In this document: piece after piece, positions 8,888 through 16,800 of the stretch
Layout of the letters: each line of letters starts with the position of its first letter
Position numbering within the stretch: the stretch's first letter is position 1
Assembly: GCA_903911305.1 (NCBI GenBank)
Contig: CAIWDB010000227.1
Coordinates: 1 to 39,366, forward strand
Source: an uncultured Methylococcaceae bacterium
Lineage (GTDB): Bacteria > Pseudomonadota > Gammaproteobacteria > Methylococcales > Methylococcaceae
Direction of reading: 5' to 3'
DNA length: 39,366 bases
Notes under the pieces: generated by a model
Databases searched by the model: none
The model's input: the letters and a program-made list of their open reading frames with translations, nothing else
Told to the model about the DNA's origin: nothing
Translations under genes and position numbers: made by a program

Positions 8888-9199
8888 TTTTCGATGTAGA
8901 GAAATGCCCGGTGTTGTCGAAATAATGTAAGCCTCTGGCGCTCCCTGTGGGTTGCCTTATCTCTCTCAGGATGCGAAGGCCACCCCCCTCTACAGGTAAC
9001 CCCCCAAATCGCCTTAAGCGACGTATTGATGCATCCGGCGGGCATTTCCGGCAAAACCACAGGCTAAGCGCAAGAAACCTTCGTTGCGCGGCATTATTTC
9101 GGTCTATAAACAAACTTTAATTCAGCACCATTGCCTCCCAAGCTTCTTCAGCCGGGGGATGAGTGTGACATCAGCCTTGATTGTTGGCCAAGCTTTTGC
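8888..9199. other. Intergenic stretch with no recognised gene
   Basis: About 310 bases lie between the lipoprotein terminator and the end of rho. A minus-strand open frame (8865-9113) has no ribosome site or recognisable domain and overlaps the terminator. I see no tRNA or clear repeat. Confidence 0.5.
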
Positions 9200-10456
9200 T
9201 TACCGCTTCATCATTGTGAAGAACTCAGCATTGGACTTGGTGTCTTTCAGTTTTCCGAGCAGAAATTCGCTTGCCGCGACTTCATCCATAGGTTGCAGGA
9301 TACGACGCAGTATCCACGACATTTGCAATTCTTCCTTGGGCACGATGTATTCTTCGCGCCGGGTGCCCGAGCGGTTGATATTGATGGCGGGGTAAACCCG
9401 GCGTTCGGCGATTTTTCGCTCTAAATGCAATTCCATATTGCCGGTTCCTTTGAATTCCTCATAGATGACTTCGTCCATGCGCGAGCCTGTATCGACCAGT
9501 GCCGTGGCGAGAATGGTCAGGCTGCCGCCTTCTTCAATATTGCGGGCTGCACCGAAAAACCGTTTAGGCCGCTCGAGTGCATTGGCATCGACACCGCCGG
9601 TCAGTATCTTGCCGGAAGATGGGACTATCGTGTTGTATGCTCGCGCCAGGCGGGTGATCGAGTCGAGCAATACCACGACATCATGTTTGTGTTCGACTAA
9701 GTGTTTGGCTTTCTCAATCGCCATTTCCGCCACTTGTACATGGCGGGTCGGCGGTTCGTCGAAGGTGCTGGATACCACCTCGCCTTTGACGCTGCGCTGC
9801 ATTTCGGTGACTTCTTCGGGGCGTTCGTCGATCAACAGCACAATCAGGTAACATTCGGGATATTTCTCCGAAATGCAATGGGCGATGTTTTGCAAAATCA
9901 TCGTTTTGCCCGCTTTTGGCGGGGATACGATCAAGCCGCGCTGGCCTTTGCCGATGGGGGCGACAAGGTCGATCATGCGACCGGTCAAATCTTCCGTCGC
10001 ACCGTTACCCAGTTCAAGTACAAACCGCTCATGCGGAAATAAGGGGGTCAGGTTGGAAAATAGTATCTTGTGCTTGGCATTCTCGGGAGGTTCAAAATTG
10101 ATTTGTTCGACTTTGAGCAGGGAAAAATAGCGGTCCCCTTCTTTTGGAGGGCTTATCTTCCCAGAGATGGTGTCACCTGAATGCAAGCTAAACCTGCGTA
10201 TCTGGCTCGGTGAAACATAGATGTCGTCCGGGCCGGCCAAGTACGACCAGTCGGCCGAACGTAAGAACCCAAAGCCATCCGGCAAGATTTCCAAAACCCC
10301 GTCGCCAAAAATGTCCTCGCCGCTCTTCGCCTGCTTTTTGAGAATGGAAAAAATCAACTCCTGTTTGCGACTGCGAGCCACGCCATCTATTTTTAAGGAT
10401 TCGGCAATGTTGACGAGCTCGGACACTGGTTTGCGCTTGAGATCGGTAAGATTCAT
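9200..10456 (-). CDS. rho: Transcription termination factor Rho
   Basis: This hexameric RNA-dependent ATPase ends transcription. The 418 residues match the normal gammaproteobacterial length when it starts at ATG 10456 ([15 protein letters not shown]). The longer open frame upstream has no family counterpart. Domains: N-terminal helical domain (1-47), cold-shock-like RNA-binding domain with GFGFLRS (61-67), P-loop [10 protein letters not shown] (177-186), Walker [14 protein letters not shown]-loops around [11 protein letters not shown], and the C-terminal [15 protein letters not shown]. It is not preceded by trxA as in enterics; instead an RRM protein gene lies 242 nt upstream on the same strand. 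Confidence 0.96.
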   Translation of the reverse strand: MNLTDLKRKPVSELVNIAESLKIDGVARSRKQELIFSILKKQAKSGEDIFGDGVLEILPDGFGFLRSADWSYLAGPDDIYVSPSQIRRFSLHSGDTISGKISPPKEGDRYFSLLKVEQINFEPPENAKHKILFSNLTPLFPHERFVLELGNGATEDLTGRMIDLVAPIGKGQRGLIVSPPKAGKTMILQNIAHCISEKYPECYLIVLLIDERPEEVTEMQRSVKGEVVSSTFDEPPTRHVQVAEMAIEKAKHLVEHKHDVVVLLDSITRLARAYNTIVPSSGKILTGGVDANALERPKRFFGAARNIEEGGSLTILATALVDTGSRMDEVIYEEFKGTGNMELHLERKIAERRVYPAININRSGTRREEYIVPKEELQMSWILRRILQPMDEVAASEFLLGKLKDTKSNAEFFTMMKR

Positions 10457-10698
10457 ATGGGTTTGGGAAATTTTGCGAGGGGATGCGCCTTCCGCCAATT
10501 GCTGGTGGTGGCTTGATGGTTGAGGATGATGGTTTAAGGATTTAACTCTCATCCACCTTTAGTTTTTCTTAGCCAGCCAGTTTAAGGCATTGCCTTGGAA
10601 ACCCGGTAAGGGGGACAAACAATCCAAGGCATTCCGAAAACTTGCTGACATCGCTTCCTTGCTCATAGATTCCATTTCATTTAGGGACTGGGACTGAA

Positions 10699-10962
10699 TT
10701 AACGACGTCCGCGTCCCGTTTTACTGCCTTTGTCCAAAGCAACGTAAATGGTGTTGCCTTGAAAATCGCTGCCATCCAAGCCAGTGATTGCAGAACGGGC
10801 TTCATGGCCCTCCATATTGACAGTGGCAATGCCACGCGCCTTGCCAGTGAACAAGTCACGGCTTAATTTAAGGTCAAACACTTTACCGTAACCACCAAAC
10901 AATTCGTTTAAACTGGCTTCGGTTGTACTAGGGGGTAATCCACGAACAAAAAGCGTCAACAC
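10699..10962 (-). CDS. RNA-recognition-motif (RRM) protein
   Basis: This single-RRM protein of 87 residues has RNP2 LFVRGLP at 4-10, a loop STTEASLNELFGGYGKV, and RNP1 KARGIATVNM at about 41-50. It ends with VALDKGSKTGRGRR, a short basic Arg/Gly tail. Bacterial RRM proteins of this type bind single-stranded RNA and are often cold-induced, by analogy with the cyanobacterial Rbp proteins. The start is GTG 10962 with AAAGGAGTG 10 nt upstream. It sits between a csp gene and rho on the same strand, separated from csp by a hairpin. Confidence 0.88.
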   Translation of the reverse strand: MLTLFVRGLPPSTTEASLNELFGGYGKVFDLKLSRDLFTGKARGIATVNMEGHEARSAITGLDGSDFQGNTIYVALDKGSKTGRGRR

Positions 10963-11037
10963 AGGTTGGCACTCCTTTTAAGAAAAATATACTGGGTTGG
11001 TGAGACTGACGCGCCAAGGCGCACCTAAACGAAGAGC

Positions 11038-11067
11038 TAAGCCAAGCCATTTTGATGGCTTGGCTTA
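11038..11067 (-). terminator. Hairpin downstream of the csp gene
   Basis: A 13-bp perfect stem TAAGCCAAGCCAT/ATGGCTTGGCTTA with a 4-nt loop lies 25 nt past the csp stop. The minus-strand tail is only partly T-rich, so read-through into the RRM gene is possible. Confidence 0.6.
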
Positions 11068-11092
11068 AAGTACGAAAGTACTCCTGGTTAAA

Positions 11093-11302
11093 TCACAGGA
11101 TTACAACGTTTTCAGCTTGGGGACCTTTTTGACCACTCACTTCGTTAAAGCTTACTGCTTGTCCTTCAGCCAAGGTTTTAAACCCCTTTCCTTGAATTGA
11201 ACGAAAATGAACAAATAAATCGCTGCCATTATCGCGTTGAATAAAACCAAATCCTTTGCTTTCATTGAACCATTTTACGGTTCCTTTTTGTACATCTGAC
11301 AT
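11093..11302 (-). CDS. CspA-family cold-shock protein
   Basis: This 69-residue single cold-shock domain is an RNA chaperone and antiterminator by family. It has [17 protein letters not shown] (RNP1 KGFGFIQ) and DLFVHFRSI (RNP2), then [18 protein letters not shown] and VVIL at the end. The start is ATG 11302. The open frame extends 50 codons upstream but that part is not protein-like. The long untranslated-looking region upstream fits the extended 5' leaders of cspA-type genes. Neighbours are an RRM protein and rho, making a cluster of RNA-binding proteins. Confidence 0.93.
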   Translation of the reverse strand: MSDVQKGTVKWFNESKGFGFIQRDNGSDLFVHFRSIQGKGFKTLAEGQAVSFNEVSGQKGPQAENVVIL

Positions 11303-11742
11303 ATTTGATCTCTTAAAAAAAAACGCGCAATTGCGCAGAACGTTCCAACCCGCTGGTTTTGGGGGGAGGTTGGAGTAACATTGGGTATCGATGGGAGAGC
11401 GGGCAGTTGAAGCAGAAATGATTCGATCTATAAACAGAAACCACACTGGCATGCTTGGCGCGAACCTCTATACACCGTGACAAACACTACAGTAAATCAA
11501 AGCAATACACAAGCAAAATCTTTGCAAATTGCCATTGGCCGGCGTACTATAGACTCCAATAGGCTTGGCGATGCGTAGGTTCAAATGATTGTGCCATGAT
11601 TTATTTATGGGCCACATTTGGAACACAGATGCTAAGCTGTCACTACCAAAACTCTTCGTAAGCACCTTCTTGTTTTGCCTATCATGACTGACAAATATTT
11701 CATTTCCCAAGCCTTTTTTGGAAGGCGTTTAAACGGTTGGTT
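11303..11742. other. Divergent intergenic region with probable csp 5' leader
   Basis: About 440 bases separate the csp start from the divergent lyase-family gene. Open frames here (for example minus 11468-11710) look like chance. The csp-proximal part may be a temperature-responsive leader, as in cspA; this is inferred from length and neighbour only. No -35/-10 pair stands out. Confidence 0.35.
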
Positions 11743-12609
11743 ATGCCAGTAGCCTCATCCACCGCAAGGCTAAGAAATTTATTGGCGCAACCCGGCATTT
11801 TACTCATGGCCGGTTGCCACGATGCGATTTCTGCAAAGCAAGTCGAGTGGATGGGTTTTTCATCCACATTTATGAGCGGGTTCGCCGTGTCGGCTGCACG
11901 TTTGGGTTTGCCGGACACGGGCTTGATTTCCTATGCCGAGTTGCTTGAACAAGGGCGCAACATCTGCCAAGCCGTCAACATGCCTGTGTTCGGCGACGGC
12001 GACACTGGCTTCGGTAATGCCATCAATGTCAAACGGACTGTCCAAGGGTATGCGCAAGCCGGGTTTGCTTGCATTATGATAGAAGATCAAGTCAGCCCTA
12101 AACGATGCGGGCATACTCAAGGCAAAGCCGTGGTTGGGCGCGATGAAGCCTTAACTCGCATCCAAGCCGCCGTGGACGCACGCGACGAGGGCGCGGACAT
12201 ACTCATCATGGCCCGCACCGATGCCCGTGCCACCCACGACCTTGACGAAGCCATTGAACGGTGCAGGCTTTTCCGTGAAATCGGTGCAGACATCAGTTTC
12301 TTGGAAGCCCCGCTCAGCGTTGAGGAAATGCGGCTTTATTGCCAAGCGGTCGATGGCCCTAAAATGGCCAATCTAATCGAACATGGCAAGACGCCGATAC
12401 TGCCAGTCCCAGAATTGGAAGTGTTGGGTTATAAAATTGCAGTTTACCCGCTCACTTTGTTGAGCGTATCCATCCGCGCCATGCGAGAGGCATTGGCAAG
12501 TTTGCAACAGGGGCTTGAGCCACAAGGCTTATTAGATTTTGAAGAATTAAAGGCGGCGGTGGGTTTCCCCGGCTATTACTCAGAAGAAAAACGCTACAAG
12601 TTGGAATAA
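11743..12609 (+). CDS. Isocitrate lyase/PEP mutase superfamily enzyme
   Basis: This 288-residue TIM-barrel enzyme belongs to the family of 2-methylisocitrate lyase, oxaloacetate decarboxylase and carboxyphosphonoenolpyruvate mutase. Visible motifs are the metal-site strand PVFGDGDTGFGNA, IEDQVSPKRCGHTQGK (the catalytic-loop K-R-C-G-H signature), MARTDARA, and FLEAPLS. It acts on an alpha-oxyacid carboxylate with Mg. The precise substrate cannot be fixed: no prpC/prpD neighbours are present, so a methylcitrate role is not supported, and oxaloacetate decarboxylation or C-C lyase activity is equally likely. ATG 11743 is preferred over TTG 11737, with GGAAGG about 15 nt upstream. It is probably co-transcribed with the CoA-binding gene 25 nt downstream. 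Confidence 0.85.
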   Translation: MPVASSTARLRNLLAQPGILLMAGCHDAISAKQVEWMGFSSTFMSGFAVSAARLGLPDTGLISYAELLEQGRNICQAVNMPVFGDGDTGFGNAINVKRTVQGYAQAGFACIMIEDQVSPKRCGHTQGKAVVGRDEALTRIQAAVDARDEGADILIMARTDARATHDLDEAIERCRLFREIGADISFLEAPLSVEEMRLYCQAVDGPKMANLIEHGKTPILPVPELEVLGYKIAVYPLTLLSVSIRAMREALASLQQGLEPQGLLDFEELKAAVGFPGYYSEEKRYKLE

Positions 12610-12634
12610 TCAAACAGGCTGAAGCATACATCCT

Positions 12635-13033
12635 ATGTCACTTTCCACGCTAGAATTAATCAACGAACCCGGTGTAGTCATAGCCATCGTCGGAGCTTCC
12701 GACAATCCTGAAAAGTTTGGCCATGACATTTACCGCGACATGAAGCGCAAGGGTTATCGGATTTTCCCGGTCAATCCCAATAGGCAAACAGTAGACGGCG
12801 ACAAAGCTTACCCCAATCTCCAATCACTCCCTGAAAATCCCGATATTGCAAACTTAGTGGTTCCCCCCGAAGTTTCTTTGTTGGTGGCAAAAGAATGCCT
12901 ACGACTGGGCATACTCAACCTATGGCTGCAACCGGGGGCGGAGAGTCCTGAAGTTTTGGAGTTCATGCAAGAATACAGGCTCAATTACGTTTCAGGGGCT
13001 TGCATCATGTTGAAGACTAGAAAGGCAAAGTAA
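12635..13033 (+). CDS. CoA-binding protein (YccU-like)
   Basis: This 132-residue Rossmann-like protein belongs to the CoA_binding_2 family. It shows IAIVGASDNPEKFGHDIYR near the N-terminus (nucleotide-binding turn), IFPVNPNR, VVPPEVSLLVAKE, and WLQPGAESPEVLEF. Family members resemble the CoA-binding domain of succinyl-CoA synthetase alpha, but their role is not established. It lies 25 nt after the lyase-family gene in the same direction, which suggests a shared transcript and possibly related acyl metabolism. Confidence 0.85.
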   Translation: MSLSTLELINEPGVVIAIVGASDNPEKFGHDIYRDMKRKGYRIFPVNPNRQTVDGDKAYPNLQSLPENPDIANLVVPPEVSLLVAKECLRLGILNLWLQPGAESPEVLEFMQEYRLNYVSGACIMLKTRKAK

Positions 13034-13129
13034 AAACTGCCGATTTGAAGTGTCCTGCCTTTTAACTATCGACTCGATAGAGATGGTATGCTTTCCGGTC
13101 AATTGGATAGTCTGCTTTGGATGAATTAA

Positions 13130-13972
13130 ATGCTCAGTTACCGTCACGGCTTTCATGCCGGCAATTTCGCCGATGTGTTTAAACACGTTGTTTTATGTCG
13201 CTTGGTGCAGTCCTTACTCGCTAAGGAGAAGCCGTTTTTTTATCTGGATAGTCATGCAGGTGCCGGTCGCTATGATCTCACCTCGGTCATGGCGAAAAAA
13301 AATCGTGAGTTCAGCGGGGGCATTAGCCGGTTGTGGGGGAGTCAGGATGCCCCTGACGGGGTTCGGGAATATTTGGATGTGGTCCGGGCGTGCAATCCCG
13401 CTCAAGAGTTGCAGTTTTATCCTGGATCACCACTTTTTGTACGTCATTTTCTGCGGCCTGTTGACCGTATGATGCTATGTGAATTGCATACAAAGGATGC
13501 AGAATACTTAAAAACCGAGTTTGCCAAAGATCGCAAGGTGACCGTACAAATGATGGATGGTTACCATGGTTTGAAAGCTTTTTTGCCACCTACGCAACGT
13601 CGCGGGCTGGTACTGATAGACCCCGCGTTCGAACTGAAGGATGAAAGGGCACGTTTGTTGGAATCATTCGCAGAAGCCTATAAACGCTGGCCTGGGGGAA
13701 TTTATGCCATTTGGTATCCCATCCAAGATAAGCACACAGTGGATTGGTTCCACCGTCAATTGATCCGTACCGGCATCCGTAATATAGTGGCGGCGGAATT
13801 GCGGATTTTCGACGAAGATTTCCCCTTGCGCTTGAATGGCACGGGCATGATTGTTGTCAACCCGCCTTGGCAATTGGATGTGCAATTGGAAACCTTGGGC
13901 CCTTGGTTATGGCAAGCCTTGTCTTCACATGGGCAGGGCGGGTTTAGTTTGAATTGGTTGGTTCCCGAATAA
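13130..13972 (+). CDS. rlmJ: 23S rRNA (adenine-2030 N6) methyltransferase
   Basis: It is a SAM-dependent enzyme that methylates A2030 in 23S rRNA. The 280 residues match the family length. It begins with the hallmark MLSYRHGFHAGNFADVFKH. The SAM-binding part FYLDSHAGAGRYDL follows, then GLVLIDPAFELKDE, whose DPAF is the N6-adenine MTase D/N-P-P-Y/F motif variant. It closes with GTGMIVVNPPWQLD. The gene is single, with a 96-nt upstream gap, and faces the convergent coiled-coil gene. Confidence 0.94.
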   Translation: MLSYRHGFHAGNFADVFKHVVLCRLVQSLLAKEKPFFYLDSHAGAGRYDLTSVMAKKNREFSGGISRLWGSQDAPDGVREYLDVVRACNPAQELQFYPGSPLFVRHFLRPVDRMMLCELHTKDAEYLKTEFAKDRKVTVQMMDGYHGLKAFLPPTQRRGLVLIDPAFELKDERARLLESFAEAYKRWPGGIYAIWYPIQDKHTVDWFHRQLIRTGIRNIVAAELRIFDEDFPLRLNGTGMIVVNPPWQLDVQLETLGPWLWQALSSHGQGGFSLNWLVPE

Positions 13973-14010
13973 TTAGGATTGTCTTTGAGTTTAACAATCC
14001 CTTCAAGTAA

Positions 14011-14047
14011 ATTTCGGGTGTGGCAGAAATCCGCATACACCCGAAAT
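14011..14047. terminator. Hairpin between convergent rlmJ and coiled-coil gene
   Basis: An 11-bp perfect stem ATTTCGGGTGT (14011-14021) and ACACCCGAAAT (14037-14047) has a 15-nt loop. It lies between two convergent genes and may stop both. T-tracts are weak. Confidence 0.5.
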
Positions 14048-14086
14048 GATCAAACAATCTTAACTAGATCAGCGTAGAACGAACGT

Positions 14087-14506
14087 TCAAGAAAAGAAGG
14101 ATTTGACTTTTGCCAATGAATCTTTGAATCCGTCTTGTACGGCAGCCCATTTTTCTTCAGCCTCTTCCTTGAATTCATCCCAAAGATGGTCTGCTGAAGC
14201 GATGACCTCATCCAATTTCGCCTCGCCCTCTTTTAGTTTTTCCTTAAGTTCAACTAATTGCTCCTCATACTTTACTTTCAAATCGTCGGCGGCATCGGCA
14301 GCCTTGGCTTGCAAATCGTCAATATCACCTTTCAATTCTTCAATTTGGAGCTTGGCTTTGCCAATGTATTCGTCTTTTGTGGATTTTGCTGCATCCACCA
14401 CGTCGCCGGCCACGTCTGAAACTTTATCCTGCAAAGTGTCAAGACCTTCCTTTAAATCACCGATTTGTTCCTTGGCTTTATCAATCAAATCATCAGATGT
14501 GCTCAT
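14087..14506 (-). CDS. Highly charged alpha-helical coiled-coil protein
   Basis: It has 139 residues, almost entirely Lys/Glu/Asp/Ala heptad sequence: DKAKEQIGDLKEGLDTLQDK, LQIEELKGDIDDLQAKAADAADDL, then VELKEKLKEGEAKLDEVI. It ends WDEFKEEAEEKW and KSFFS. There is no signal peptide or membrane segment, so it is cytoplasmic, probably as an extended helical bundle like LEA or apolipophorin-type proteins. The start is ATG 14506, with AAGG 8 nt upstream. The function is unknown; a stress-protection or scaffold role would be a guess. Confidence 0.7.
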   Translation of the reverse strand: MSTSDDLIDKAKEQIGDLKEGLDTLQDKVSDVAGDVVDAAKSTKDEYIGKAKLQIEELKGDIDDLQAKAADAADDLKVKYEEQLVELKEKLKEGEAKLDEVIASADHLWDEFKEEAEEKWAAVQDGFKDSLAKVKSFFS

Positions 14507-14633
14507 AAGGTTCACCTTTTAGTTTTAGGAGTGTAAATGCTGGCATAAAAATGCATTGGAGGCAAACAATCAGTGGATTTTCGTTTGATCGACCGGAAAT
14601 AGGACTTAATGACAGTGACGCTCTGCCTACCCA

Positions 14634-14796
14634 ATGGCAGTTTTACAGAAGATAAGCGACAATAAAGAAACGAAAAGGGCTGTTGAAATTGAAAAACGTC
14701 TTTCAGGAATTCATGACGGGACGGTGCAAGCTTGCCGTCAAGGTGGTTGACATCTTCGGGAATGATACGATGACGATTATTGAGGTAAGGGTATGA
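14634..14796 (+). pseudogene. 3' remnant of a probable DNA-modification gene
   Basis: Two overlapping frames together read as a protein tail: SDNKETKRAVEIEKRL in one, then after a frameshift near 14700 AVKVVDIFGNDTMTIIEV to a TGA at 14794. I recall the VVDIFGNDTM ending from large type III-like restriction-modification proteins, most likely the methyltransferase; that is memory, not a search. The N-terminal bulk is gone. The remnant of a matching restriction helicase lies at 17628, on the other side of the ATPase/nuclease and mntA-hepT genes, which supports this reading. The last codons overlap the start of the ATPase gene (TATGA). Confidence 0.5.
14773..14786 (+). repeat. 14-bp direct repeat flanking the ATPase-nuclease module, left copy
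   Basis: ACGATTATTGAGGT is identical to 16781-16794. In both places it ends exactly 6 nt before an ATG, and the surrounding bases (AT[GT] before, TATGA after) also agree. It includes the GAGGT ribosome site of the following gene. Confidence 0.7.
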
Positions 14797-16181
14797 AAAT
14801 CAAAATTAAAAACTTAGGTGCATTAAAACAAGCGGAATTCATGCTAGGCGATATGACGATCATCTGTGGAGGTAATAATACAGGAAAAACCTATGCCACT
14901 TATGCATTATTTGGTTTTCTGACATATTGGAGAGATGGATTAGCTATAAACATTCCAGAGAAATATATTAACCAACTTATGGCAGATGGTGTTGTTCACA
15001 TCAACATAGAAGAATATTTAAGTAAAGTTCCTGATATTCTTGCTAAAGCTTGTGAGGCTTATACAGATAAATTGCCTATGGTTTTTGCAGCCTCGGCTGA
15101 TAGATTTAAAGATAGCGAATTCAAGGTGACAATCGAAAAAAGTGAAATCCAAGTATTCGACAGCTATCGACGCCGTATGAAAAACGCTAATGCTGTGATA
15201 TTTACTATTACCAAACATGAAGATAGTTCAGATTTAGAGATTACGCTATTGGTCGAGCAAGACAAATTAAAAATACCGCGTAAAGCTATTATTCGGAGAA
15301 TACAAGATGCTTTGATTGATATTATTTTTAGCCGATTATTCCCGAATCCTTTTATTGCTAGTGCCGAAAGAACAGGAGCCGCTATATTCGGTAAAGAACT
15401 AAATTTTGCGCGTAACCGCTTGCTTGAGGAAATGAGCCAATCAGAGGAAAATATCAATCCAATGGAGTTGTTGCTTAAAGGTTACCAAGATTATGCTTTA
15501 CCAGTCAAAGAAAATTTGGAATTTACCCGTCAATTGAAAACCATGGCCAAATCTTCTAGTTTTATTGTCGAAAATCACAGCGAGGTACTGGAAGATTTTG
15601 CTGATATCATTGGTGGACAATATTCTGTCACTCGCAATGACGAGCTTTATTACATTCCAAAGGGAAAACGAGTCGTCAAATTAACTATGGATGAAAGCTC
15701 AAGTGCTGTACGTTCACTGCTAGATGTTGGATTTTACTTGAAGCATATTGCCAAACCCGGTGATTTATTAATAATTGATGAACCTGAATTGAATCTGCAC
15801 CCGGAGAATCAATGCCGAGTGGCGCGTCTATTTGCTCGCTTGGTTAATATTGGTATTAAAGTTTTTATCACCACGCATAGCGATTATATCATTAAAGAAC
15901 TCAACACATTAATTATGCTCAACCATGCCAAACCCCATTTGCAACGCATTGCCAAGCAAGAGGGTTACAAACCAGAAGAACTTATTTCGTCTGACAGGAT
16001 AAAAGTTTATATCGCAGAACAAGCTCCGGTTAAACTTGATGGCGGACAGAGAAAAACTTCTTGCCAGACACTTACCGCTGCCGACATAGACCCTATATTG
16101 GGAATTGAAGCTCGCAGCTTTGATAAAACGATAGATAAAATGAATAAGATTCAAGAAGCTATCATTTGGGGAGGGGAGTGA
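14793..16181 (+). CDS. ABC-type AAA ATPase of a putative defence pair
   Basis: This 462-residue cytoplasmic ATPase is of the SMC/OLD-like class. Walker A is GGNNTGKT at 26-33, a signature-like ESSSAVRSLLD is at about 301-311, Walker B LLIIDEPELNLHPE has D329 and E330, and the switch histidine is H362 in ITTHSDYIIKEL. The middle (about 60-290) is a variable helical insertion. No TOPRIM is visible at the C-terminus. Related ATPases act as sensor and scaffold subunits in Septu, PARIS, Gabija and similar phage-defence systems. The next gene starts one base after its stop and encodes a nuclease-like protein, so I infer a two-component module. The DNA is visibly AT-rich against the flanks, suggesting transfer. 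Confidence 0.75.
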   Translation: MKIKIKNLGALKQAEFMLGDMTIICGGNNTGKTYATYALFGFLTYWRDGLAINIPEKYINQLMADGVVHINIEEYLSKVPDILAKACEAYTDKLPMVFAASADRFKDSEFKVTIEKSEIQVFDSYRRRMKNANAVIFTITKHEDSSDLEITLLVEQDKLKIPRKAIIRRIQDALIDIIFSRLFPNPFIASAERTGAAIFGKELNFARNRLLEEMSQSEENINPMELLLKGYQDYALPVKENLEFTRQLKTMAKSSSFIVENHSEVLEDFADIIGGQYSVTRNDELYYIPKGKRVVKLTMDESSSAVRSLLDVGFYLKHIAKPGDLLIIDEPELNLHPENQCRVARLFARLVNIGIKVFITTHSDYIIKELNTLIMLNHAKPHLQRIAKQEGYKPEELISSDRIKVYIAEQAPVKLDGGQRKTSCQTLTAADIDPILGIEARSFDKTIDKMNKIQEAIIWGGE

Positions 16182-16182
16182 T

Positions 16183-16761
16183 ATGGATGATATTTCAATT
16201 CTTAAAGAAATGTTAAAAAATGCTGCAACGATTCCGCTAGGAAATCATCCCCAAGACAGTGACAAGAAATTAGTAAATTTGACGGAAGATGACCCGTCGT
16301 CAGATGGCTATTCAATTACAGTTAATGGAATGCCAAACGATATGGAGGTTATCGTTATCAAGGCAGATGAATTCAAATCGCCTGATTCGGTGTTTGCCGG
16401 ATTAAAAGGGGAATGCAAACGAGCTGATTTTATCATCATAATCAATGATGGTTTAAGAAAAGTAATAATTTATATTGAGATGAAAGCAAGAAATAAGACA
16501 AGTTCAGAAGCTGACATCATCAAACAATTAAATGGAGCAAAATGTTTTCTTAGTTATTGTCGTGAAATTGGCAATACATTCTGGAATAAGAGAGATTTCT
16601 TAAAGGATTATGGCGAAAGATATGTTACGTTTCGGAATATTAGCATTTCAAAAAAAACAACCAGAACTCAACCCACCACGGGTATACATGACCGTCCTGA
16701 TAAAATGTTAAAAATTAATTCTCCCAATCATCTGAACTTAAAACATTTAATAGGATGCTAA
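16183..16761 (+). CDS. PD-(D/E)XK-like nuclease partner of the ATPase
   Basis: The 192-residue protein has no family I can name. It shows a plausible PD-(D/E)XK core: D82 in KRADFIIII, a hairpin, E99-x-K101 in IYIEMKAR, and a helix with Q115 in IIKQLNGAKCFLSYC. That spacing is typical of restriction-like nucleases. The C-terminal THDRPDK-like part (IHDRPDKMLKI) may be an added strand. It is coupled to the ATPase (TGATATGG spacing) and shares its AT-rich composition. I infer that it is the effector that cuts nucleic acid when the ATPase is triggered. A non-nucleolytic role cannot be excluded. Confidence 0.6.
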   Translation: MDDISILKEMLKNAATIPLGNHPQDSDKKLVNLTEDDPSSDGYSITVNGMPNDMEVIVIKADEFKSPDSVFAGLKGECKRADFIIIINDGLRKVIIYIEMKARNKTSSEADIIKQLNGAKCFLSYCREIGNTFWNKRDFLKDYGERYVTFRNISISKKTTRTQPTTGIHDRPDKMLKINSPNHLNLKHLIGC

Positions 16762-16780
16762 TGCAGTCACAGGCTAAATT

Positions 16781-16794
16781 ACGATTATTGAGGT
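16781..16794 (+). repeat. 14-bp direct repeat flanking the ATPase-nuclease module, right copy
   Basis: This copy is identical to 14773-14786 and lies 6 nt before the mntA start. The codons here (ITIIEVNL then stop) would be the same protein tail as in the left copy, consistent with the module having been inserted at this junction or having duplicated it. Confidence 0.7.
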
Positions 16795-16800
16795 GAATCT

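Noticed and set aside
8865-9113. Minus-strand 82-residue open frame
   Set aside because: It overlaps the lipoprotein terminator, lacks a ribosome site and shows no recognisable motif.
11468-11710. Minus-strand 80-residue open frame upstream of csp
   Set aside because: It has no ribosome site, no domain and unnatural composition. It lies in the divergent promoter region.
14793-16181. Gabija GajA or OLD nuclease
   Set aside because: The ATPase ends soon after the switch histidine region, without visible TOPRIM motifs (E...DxD), and the partner is not a UvrD-like helicase.
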